DNA from: Sphaerulina vaccinii
Lineage: Eukaryota; Ascomycota; Dothideomycetes; Mycosphaerellales; Mycosphaerellaceae
NCBI GenBank assembly: GCA_022570795.1
Contig: JAKUDP010000003.1
Span: 868,001 to 932,000, forward strand
DNA length: 64,000 nt
Direction: 5' to 3'
Shown here: positions 52,101 to 61,600 of the stretch, piece by piece
How positions within the stretch are numbered: position 1 is the stretch's first letter
Layout: every line of letters starts with the position of its first letter
Translations under genes and position numbers: made by a program
Notes under the pieces: model-generated
The model's input: only the letters and a program-made list of their open reading frames with translations
What the model was told of the DNA's origin: nothing
Databases searched by the model: none

Positions 52101-53942
52101 ATGGCCTCGACAACGAAAGACAAGAGACCGAACTTCCTAGTAATCGTAGCAGACGACCTGGGCTTCTCAGACCTTAGCTGCTTCGGAGGCGAGATACGAA
52201 CACCAAACCTCGACAAACTCGCCAGCAATGGTCTGCGATTCACCGACTTCCATGCGGCAGCAGCATGTTCACCATCCCGAGCCATGCTCATGACCGGAAC
52301 AGATCACCACATCGCAGGACTAGGCAATCTCATTGAATGGACGAATCGGTCTGGCCAGAACGCTCCCAGTGATGGCGAAGCGAGACATTGGAGTACTGCG
52401 CCACAGAGAGGTATGCCAGGATATGAAGGCTATCTCAACGAGAAAGTAGTAGCATTGCCGGAAATCCTTCGTGATGCCGGGTATCTGACCCTCATGGCTG
52501 GCAAATGGCATCTTGGCTTAACTCCAGAACGTTTTCCTCATGCAAGAGGTTTCGAAAGAAGTTTTGCTCATTTACCCGCTTGCTCGAATCATTATGGTTT
52601 TGAGCCTCAGCGTGAGGGAACGGATCAGATTCCTGAGTTCATGACTATGTCTTTCATTGCTTTGCATGCTGAGGATGGGGAGTACGTGAAAAAGTTACCT
52701 GAGGGTTGGTATAGTAGTCATGGATATGGAGAGAAGATGTTGAAGTATTTGAAAGAGAGGAAGGAGAAGAATGATGAAAGGCCGTTCTTTGCGTATTATC
52801 CTTTTACGGCTCCGCATTGGCCACTTCAAGCACCTGAGGAGTATGTTGAGCATTATAAGGGTGTTTATGATGAAGGTCCGGATGTTTTGAGGGAGAAGAG
52901 GTTGAAGAGAATGAAAGAGATGGGTTTATGTGCTGAAGATATTGTCCCGCATCCTGTCGTCGCGGACGAAGTGAAAGAGTGGAAAGACCTAACAGCGGAG
53001 CAAAAAGCCAAGTCGTGCAGAGCTATGGAGGTGTTCGCAGGAATGGTCGAAGCTATCGACTACAATGTCGGCAAAGTTGTCGACTACCTCGAAGAAACTG
53101 GCGAATTGGATAACACTTTCGTCTGCTTCATGTCAGATAATGGAGCAGAAGGCGCCGCTTACGAAGCTTATCCTATCGTGCAGAGTACTATGCTTGGGCA
53201 TCTGGAGAAGTACTATAACAACTCTCTCGAGAACATCGGCCGAGGAGACAGTTTCGTCTGGTATGGACCTCGATGGGCGCAAGCTGCCACGGCTCCGAGC
53301 AGACTCTACAAAGCTTTCACAACAGAAGGCGGAGTTCGCGTACCTTTTCTTGCGAAATTCCCAACAAACATCTCCGTACCGCACGAACAAGGCGGCATCT
53401 CCAGCACTTTCAGCACAATCATGGACCTCGCCCCAACAATCCTCGAAATGGCCGGCGTCTCCCACCCAGCACCCACATACCAGAACCGCCCTGTCGTCTC
53501 AATGCGCGGCCTCAGCATGGTCCCCTATCTCACCGGCTCAACCACCTCAATCCATCCAGCCGATTTCATCAACGGCTGGGAAACCTGTGGGCGAGCAGCT
53601 GTGAGATGCGGAGATTGGAAGATCGTGTTTATACCTAAACCCAAAGGACCTGAGAAGTGGCAGATGTATAACCTCAAGAAAGATCCGGGAGAAATAGAGG
53701 ATTTGAGTGAGCAAGAGCCGGAGAGATTGGAGAAGATGATTAAGATGTGGGATCAGTATGTTCTTGAGACGGGGGTTATACCGCTTGCTCCGGCATTGGG
53801 GCAGTGGATTGCTGCTATGGAGGAGCAGATGCCTGAGGATGCTTGGATGGAATATGAGTATTGGAAGGAAGGAGCGAGAGATGATCCGAAGGCTTTTACG
53901 AAAGAGGTTCCGAGGTTTGAGAGGGTCGTGAAGGCTATCTGA
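52101..53942 (+). CDS. Sulfatase (arylsulfatase type)
   Basis: Single exon, 613 residues. The family start NFLVIVADDLGFSDLSCFGG supplies two metal-binding Asp. AACSPSRAML contains the C-x-P-x-R sulfatase signature whose Cys becomes the catalytic formylglycine. MAGKWHLGL carries the Lys/His pair, APHWPLQAP another His, and FMSDNGAEG the later Asp-Asn metal ligands. No signal peptide is seen, so a cytosolic enzyme that frees sulphate from small sulfate esters under sulphur limitation is likely, as for fungal arylsulfatases. The synonymous codon use alternates in blocks along the gene (C-rich, G-rich, C-rich, G-rich; see findings). Confidence 0.92.
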   Translation: MASTTKDKRPNFLVIVADDLGFSDLSCFGGEIRTPNLDKLASNGLRFTDFHAAAACSPSRAMLMTGTDHHIAGLGNLIEWTNRSGQNAPSDGEARHWSTAPQRGMPGYEGYLNEKVVALPEILRDAGYLTLMAGKWHLGLTPERFPHARGFERSFAHLPACSNHYGFEPQREGTDQIPEFMTMSFIALHAEDGEYVKKLPEGWYSSHGYGEKMLKYLKERKEKNDERPFFAYYPFTAPHWPLQAPEEYVEHYKGVYDEGPDVLREKRLKRMKEMGLCAEDIVPHPVVADEVKEWKDLTAEQKAKSCRAMEVFAGMVEAIDYNVGKVVDYLEETGELDNTFVCFMSDNGAEGAAYEAYPIVQSTMLGHLEKYYNNSLENIGRGDSFVWYGPRWAQAATAPSRLYKAFTTEGGVRVPFLAKFPTNISVPHEQGGISSTFSTIMDLAPTILEMAGVSHPAPTYQNRPVVSMRGLSMVPYLTGSTTSIHPADFINGWETCGRAAVRCGDWKIVFIPKPKGPEKWQMYNLKKDPGEIEDLSEQEPERLEKMIKMWDQYVLETGVIPLAPALGQWIAAMEEQMPEDAWMEYEYWKEGARDDPKAFTKEVPRFERVVKAI

Positions 53943-54175
53943 TCACAAGGTACTGCAAACGTGTTGACTTGGAAGCGGACCCACGGGGTCCCAGACCTAG
54001 GGAGAGTCTTTTTTTCTTTTAATTGCAACACCATTTAGCATTGTCGTCAGCAAGACCACAACCAGCTTACACTCAAGTATCAAATCACCACCAGACAACA
54101 CCACCTCCATCTCTAGTGGAACCTGTAACATCCTCACTACTGGAAGCTCGACCTCAAGCTAGCCACTCGATCGTG

Positions 54176-54562
54176 ATGTGCGACATGGAAATCCGCACGG
54201 CAGGCCAGCAAGTGGCCAATACCTACAAGCTGCTAGAAGCTATACTACTTCAGCTGCCTCACAGGGACCTACCTAGTGCCTGGGAAGTCAATAAGAGCTT
54301 CGCGGCTGTCATCACGCGCTCTGCTCATCTCCGCAGGGCGCGGCGATACAGCCGAGCGATTGAAATCCTTTTGCGTGTCCACAAAGAGCACCCGCGGCAT
54401 GCGTCGAAAAAGGCAGCGGCGTGGGAAGCGATAGATGTTATTATGAAGGCTATGAAGAAACCGACTAAAACGACGATTCCTTACATAAAGTGGGCCGGGT
54501 GGCACGCTATTTGTGAGGCGAGGAGGGATGAGTTGGAGTTTGCAACTGTGTCAGAGTCTTGA
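54176..54562 (+). CDS. Short F-box-like protein, paralogue of the gene at 45716
   Basis: 128 residues from the first true ATG at 54176 (the longer frame starts at TTG). MEIRTAGQQVANTYKLLEAI then LLQLPHRDLPSAWEVNKSFA and AVITRSAHLRRARR align with the F-box start of the gene at 45716-46660 (MDIQKASQQVVSTYELLEGV; LLQLSPQDLIRAYAVSKSFS; SVITRSSRLQEKF). After the F-box it is basic and short, ending LEFATVSES, so it lacks the 200-residue C-terminal part. It could be a truncated duplicate or a compact adaptor. There is no other domain. Confidence 0.65.
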   Translation: MCDMEIRTAGQQVANTYKLLEAILLQLPHRDLPSAWEVNKSFAAVITRSAHLRRARRYSRAIEILLRVHKEHPRHASKKAAAWEAIDVIMKAMKKPTKTTIPYIKWAGWHAICEARRDELEFATVSES

Positions 54563-55622
54563 TATGTTGCGGCTTCTGTGGACATTGCGTGCTTCGAGCG
54601 GATTGATCGATGCTAGTTGAGAAGGAATTCGGAGGCTTCGACGAAGAATGCGGCGATGGTAAGAGCATAGAGACGGTGTTGGGCGGGAGCCTCGTGGACG
54701 AAGTCGTTGATCTATGGGTAGGGTCAGCAGTAGCTGAGATTAAGTAGAGTTTGGGAGTAGTGAATGGACAATGTGGGATTGTAGCTGCGTGCTCAAGGTT
54801 CATCTGTTTAATACCCCTCAATGTCTTCAATGCCATGCGCAAGTCGCGCAGGAGACTATGCCGATAATCACAATTGATGGTTCAAAACTTCGGACGTGGA
54901 TACCAAGATGTTTTCCACGCCGGATGATCTTCCAGAGCGGTCTTGACAGAGGATGCCAGCCAGTGGTGGCTTATGATTGGGTGGTGACTGTGCCTGAGTA
55001 TGTAGCAACTGATAATCTGCCATGAAGGTACATGTACGTATATAAAGCTCGTAGAAAACGTGACCCTTAGGAGTTCGAGCAAAGTGACATGGTCTCGGTT
55101 GTGCGGCCAGAGCCCTCCCTCGTCGGGAGCGGCTTCTCGGGAGTCTAGTCTCAATATGGCAGTGATCTTCGCGTCGAGCCAGAGCGCATGCCCAGCTCTC
55201 GAACTTCTTCAGTCTGTCCAAAGCTCGACAGAGTGCTTCAACGAGGCTGCTTGCACATTATCCTACAACATCACCAGAACCACTCCTCTTGCTGCTACAT
55301 TGCACCACTTGACTGTGTTGCATCATCAGACACGCTTACGAGTAACCAAGCTCGATTGTCCTCAACAGTTGCAGAGGCAGAGGAACGCGCGCGCTGGAGT
55401 AGACAATTGAGCGCGCGTGTGCTCCACGAACTGCTTCAACAACGACTGTACGATTTTCGAGCCACGAACACACGAACGACGACACGAGACGACCCAACAC
55501 CGCTCCAAGCGATTCCGGATTCATCAGACAGCACCATCGAACACAGCGCAATGCTGCAGACGACACACGGACTGGAGTAAACGACAATTGAAGGCCTTCG
55601 AGGCCGCACACTTCCAGTCACC
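54563..55622. other. Intergenic region upstream of TRA1, with possible small spliced gene
   Basis: On the minus strand, 54613-54711 reads as a 32-residue end preceded by an acceptor TAG: INDFVHEAPAQHRLYALTIA then AFFVEASEFLLN, an amphipathic or membrane-like helix. Further up, 54882-54965 reads WLASSVKTALEDHPAWKTSW. These could be exons of a small (mitochondrial-sized) protein, but I could not find a frame-consistent join, so no gene is called. The rest is the TRA1 promoter and leader. Confidence 0.3.
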
Positions 55623-58600
55623 ATGGCGGACCGTGCTATGGACGCATTCGAAGCCAAGTTGTCGGATCCTTCGAACGACTTCAAGACCAAATACACAGCG
55701 CTGGCTGAACTGCGCGATGGTCTGGAGCAGCTGTGTCAGATACCGACATATGCTCCATTCTTGCAGAGATTCGTGCCCATCTTCTTGAACATTCTCTCTG
55801 GACCGCCCGTCTTCACATCCACGTCTCACGAGCAGCGATGTCGACAATGCGTGCTGGAGATCATCCACCGCTTCCCGCTGTCCAGCGACAGTGCAGCCAT
55901 GGAGCCTTTCGCAGAGAAGATTGTGGATCAATGCCTGCAGTTGGTGAGGACGGACAACGAGGACAACTCTGTACTGTGCTTGAAGATCGTCATGGATATC
56001 GAGAGATATCACACCAAGTCTCCAGGTGTGGTAGAGAAAGCACAGCCGTTCCTGGATCTTATACTCGAAATCTTCGACAGCATGGAGCAGACGATCAAGG
56101 ACACATTCGAATCTACTACGCCGATTCCTGCTGCAAGTGCTGCGCCAGGAACGCCGAACAATGGTGGGACTCCAGGATCACCAGTTGCCTCAACATCGCA
56201 TGCACTGGCGGCAGACGAGCCACAGACGACGAGACAGTTGATCAAGGGAATGCATAGTTTCAAGGTGGTTGCTGAATGCCCTATCATAGTAGTTAGCATC
56301 TTCCAGGCACATCGCAACTTGGCCGGGCCGAACGTCAAGAAATTCACACCTCGAATCAAGCAGACTCTGATGCTTGAGGCTGGCCCGCAGAAGAAGGCAC
56401 ACGAGGAAGCTAAGAGCAACGGCACAGTCTTCACGGGCCTCGCGAGAGAGATCAAGGCCAAGGGACAATCAGTGGCATTCGGAGACCTGGTTACTGCTCA
56501 GGTCAAGACGATGTCGTTTCTGGCCTATCTGCTCAGAGCGTATTCACAGAACCTTACGGACTTTCTTAGCCAACTCCCGGATCTCACAGTCCGACTACTA
56601 CGGGATGTGCCCCGAGCGCATACGGCCGTGCGGAAAGAGTTGCTAGTGGCGATCAGGCATATCATCAATTTTAATTTCAGAGATGTATTTCTGCCGGTCA
56701 TCTTGCCTCTGCTCGATCCGCATACCTTGGTCGGAGATTCTCTCACGGCTGATATCACACTGCGACCGCTGGCGTACACTATGCTGGCAGACCTGATTCA
56801 CCACGTGAGAGAGAAGCTTAGCGCTAAGCAGATCTCGAGAGTCGTTCAGGTCTACGTCGGCCATCTTACAGGCGAGGATGGCGTCGAGGTGCCTGGAACG
56901 AGCTATCAAACAATGAGCGCGAAACTTCTGCTCAATATGGCTGAGTGCATGTCGAAGGTCGAAGACAAGAAGAATGCCCGCTTCCTCATGATGAGCGTTC
57001 TCAATGGCATTGCCGACAAGTTTGGAGCCATGAATCGAGCATATCCAAATGCTGTCAAGTTGTACAAGCAACAGCGCGAGAACAATCAGCACGGAACAGA
57101 TGTTGTACCTGACAACTACCTTTCTGATAGGGACTCGAAGCCGGACTGGGACGAGACAGACATCTTCAGCGCAATGCCTATCAAGGCTATCAACCCCAAG
57201 GACAGAGCGACTGATCCAGTCACCGAGAACAAATTCTTGTTCAAGAACCTTCTGCAAGGACTAAAACAGTTCTTCTACCAGCTACGAAATAGCAACCCAG
57301 CCCGCATCAAGGAAGAAGTCGACACGAGTAATGCGCCGCCTCACTGGGCTGAGCTGTCTTCTGGCTTCGAAGCTGAGGAAGTTGAAGTTCTGATCAAGCT
57401 GTTCCGTGAAGGAGCAAAGTGCTTCCAGTACTATGCACCGCTGGATGCCAACGCCGAGAGCACTGTGCCCAACGAACCAAGCTCGAACATCGCCGCTACC
57501 GCAAATAGCAAGGAGGAGAAGGATCTACTCGAGACGTTCGCTACCATCTTCCATCACCTGGATCCTGCCACGTTCCACGAGATTTTCACTTCTGGCAACC
57601 CATCAGGCATTGAGTTCCTCTACGAGCAGAGCTTTCATCATGCCGCACTCCTCCACACACCGCAGTTTTTGTTGGCCAGTGAGGCAACGAGTCCTGCATT
57701 CTGTGGGATGCTGCTGAAATTCCTGATGAGTAAGCTTGAAGAGGTTGGCGAAGACAATGAAACGAAGACTTCCGTGCTGTTGCGCCTCTTCAAGTTGTCC
57801 TTCATGGCGGTGACATTATTCAGTCAACACAACGAGGGAGTCTTGTTACCACACGTCCGCGAGCTCATCACACGCTCCATCGAGCTGTCCATCACAGCGG
57901 CCAAGCCCCAGAACTACTTCCTGTTACTCCGCAGTCTCTTCCGTAGCATTGGCGGAGGCCGCTTTGAGCATCTCTACAAGGAGATTCTGCCGCTGCTGGA
58001 GATGCTGCTCGAGGTGCTCAACACCCAGCTCGCAGCGGCGCCTGATGGGCTCGCCCGAGATCTGTTCGTTGAACTGTCACTCACAGTGCCTGCTAGGCTC
58101 AGTCATCTGCTGCCACATCTGGGTTATCTCATGCGGCCATTGACAGTCGCACTGCGCTCCGGTGATCCGGCGACTCCAGGACACAAAGCATATTCAAACG
58201 ACAGATCTTCCAACGACAACCGAGGACAAGGCTCAAGCGAGCTCACTGCCCAAGGCCTTCGTACGCTCGAGCTGTGCGTTGACAATCTCACGGCTGACTA
58301 CCTCGATCCGATCATGCAGCCATGGATGGAAGAGATTATGGGCAGTCTCTGGCGTATGCTGAAACCAGTCAGCTTGACAGGAGCCGGCATGGCGCAGAAC
58401 GGACAAGGTGTCCTCGGTACTGGACACCAAGGCGCACACACCGCAGTCAGGATACTGGGTAAGCTAGGAGGCAGGAACCGAAAGTTCTTGAACAATCCGG
58501 CCGAACTGGAGTGGAAGCCATATGCAGACGACGAATCTAGTTATGACGTGAGATTCATTGGCGCCATCACTAACAATGGTGATCGTGCGTTCCCCGCCCG

Positions 58601-61600
58601 ACTAGGTATTCAGACCGCGATTGACAAACTTCTCGAAACTCCCAAGACACCGTCGCAGAAGAAGTCTGATGAATATCACAAGCGACAGTCATTCAGATTC
58701 ATCACTTCGCATATCAAGCTGTTGATTGGAGCAGATACCTTGCCAGAAGATCTCGCAAGATTGGTACGACTGCAGGCCGATGACCTTTCGAGCAAGAACT
58801 TCGACTTTGGCTCGGACTTATTCTCGGAATCACAACGGGCGAGGTCCAGCACAAAGCGAGACGCCCAGCAAGAAAATCTCCTAAAGCTCTTGAAGGCTTT
58901 GATACTTGCCAGCAGCATCGACTATCTCAAGGAAGATGCTGAACGCTTCTTGCGCGGCGTCTGCCGTCATTTCATGATCATCGACCTCGGTGTAGCTGTG
59001 GCAAATGAGAAGCACAGGAAGCGAGCATTCGATGTTCGCGCAGGCGATGGCCCAGTCTTCATTGAGACCGGTACTCTGGCAGACGCAATCTGCCAGAGTC
59101 TGGCATCTGACCAGCTAGCCGTGCGTGAGACAGCAGAGACCGCGATGCGGGAATGCCTCTCAATTGCCACGACCCTCTTTGGCTCAGAGACCAAAGCCGA
59201 GTGTCTACCATTCTTTGCAAAGCTTGCCGAAGCATTCTGCCATGTCTGCTACGAAGAAGAGTGGTTCACGAAGAACTCGGGTACACTCGGAATCACCATT
59301 ATGACTGACAGGGAGAAGATGAAGTTCTCTGACACTTGGGTTGTGAGCCGCATGGTTGATTTGCTCAAAGCGCTGCTATTTGTGGTCAAGGACATGCCTC
59401 AAGATCTACCTGCGAATACGCGCGTCCGAGCCAAGGACACAATTGTTGCTCTTGTCAAGCGATTTGGCGCAAGTGGACTCGAGAAGAAGGAAGATCTTGA
59501 GAGAAAGGACAGTAGGCTTCACACTCATGCTAAGCACTTGATCTCAGAAGTCAACCACATGAACCGACACGTTCGCGAAGCTGCGCAACAAGCTTTGCGA
59601 GCGCTTGCTACGGCCTTCGACATGCAGCATTATGAGCTCTTGGCTCCTGTCAAGGACTCTCTGACCTTCGGCGTCTTCCTGAAGCCGTTGCGAGCTTTGC
59701 CATTCACTGCTCAGATCGGCTATGTTGACGCTATCAACTTCTTGCTCGACGTGCCTGCCGACAAGGAAATTCTTGCATTCGACGACAATCTGAATAGACT
59801 TCTTTTCGAGACGCTTGCACTTGTTGATGCCGAAGACGAAAGCTTGGCGCCCAAGCCGTACGAATATCGCACAGCGGAGAGCATTGTCAGACTTCGTGTA
59901 GCTGGACTGAAGCTACTCGCAACAGCGATAAAGCTACCAGGCTTCAGTGCTAGTGCCGCTGCGACTCAGCCAGGTGGCACCCCACAATCCGGGCAGCAAC
60001 AGCCAGGAGGTCAACACCGTGCTCGAGTGATCGCAATCTTCTTCAAATCGCTGTATAGCAAGAACAAGGATGTCGCTGGTGCCGCGAATGCTGGTCTGAA
60101 GATAGTACTCCAGTCGACCTCGAAGCTACCGAAAGACTTACTTCAGAACGGCCTGCGTCCAATATTGATGAACGTCCAAGATCCGAGAAAGCTTTCAGTA
60201 GAAGGTTTGGAAGGCCTACGAACGCTGCTGCAGCTACTCCACAACTACTTCAAGGTAGAGATTGGCACGAGATTACTCGATCACATGGAGAAGATTGCCG
60301 ATGCACCCACGCTGCAGAAAGTGTCCTTCCAGCTCATTGAGGCTCAGCAGAAGATGAAGGTCGTCACTGCGATCTTCAGCGTGTTTCACTTGCTTCCAAA
60401 CCAAGCGGCCATGTTCTTGCAGAATCTGGTGCAACGTGTGCTTGATCTGGAGACTTCACTGCGACGGACTAGGAGTAGTCCGTTCCGGGAGCCGCTCATC
60501 AAGTACTTGAATCACTATCCTGAGGAGGCATGGACTTACTTCAAGGCTCTCATGAAAGATGAGAAGCGTGGGCGCTTCTTTGCGCAGATCCTCGCCAATC
60601 CCGACAGTGGCCCATTGCGTGAGAAGGTCATCAAGGAGATCGCTGGACTCATTGCCACATTCGAGGGACTCACTGCAACCAGCATGGATGCTGAGAAGGC
60701 TCAAGCGGCGGTCAACGCGATTCACGTCGCGGACTCCATTTGCCAATTTCCTGCTCATGGTAAGCAGTTGATGGAGAATGTGGATGCTCGGAGAGCGCTG
60801 CTGAGCGCCTCAAAGGCACTGCAGATGTGCTCTCAACAAGGTAACATGATCAACAACTTGCGCCTGGCTGTGATGCAAAGCGCTGAGCGCACCATGCATA
60901 TCTTGACGGTACACCTTGAGCAGGAACCTAATGATTTGACTTGTCTATTCGATACCTTCGAGTCGTGCGTCAAAGGCGAATTGCAGGCGACGCCTCTGCT
61001 CGTTGCGTACCTCTACAAGCATGTCATCACCAATGACTCCATTGAGTTCCAGAGGACCATCGTTCAGCGCTGCATTGAGATATACACTTCGAAGGACACT
61101 CCTCAGAAACTCAAGTGGTTCGTCTTCCACAATGTGGCGAACCCGATTCTGGCGAACGATGTGATGCGCAACTGGGACAGCCTGTTCCGAGAAGAGCAGA
61201 AGGGCACTTCACTGCTCAACAAGGCGATGGCGGACGACATACACAACAAGCTCTGGAAGCCTCAATCCGTCAGTGATATCTCCGATGACAATACGCCGGG
61301 AGTGGACCACAGTCGTATGGAATTGCTGCAAACCTCGGCATTCCTGGTCAAGTATCACCACAACATGCTCCAGGATGCGAGAAAAGATCTTATCAAGTTT
61401 GGCTGGAACTACATAAGACTGGAGGACCATATAAACAAGTACGCGGCGTACTGCCTGATCACTTACTTCATCCATCACTACGATACGCCACCAAAGATCG
61501 CAATGCAGGTGTACAATTCGTTGTTGCGCGCGCACCAGGCCGAGGGCAGAAACTTGGTTATGCAATCTCTGGAGATACTGGAACCGGTGCTGAAGAAGCG

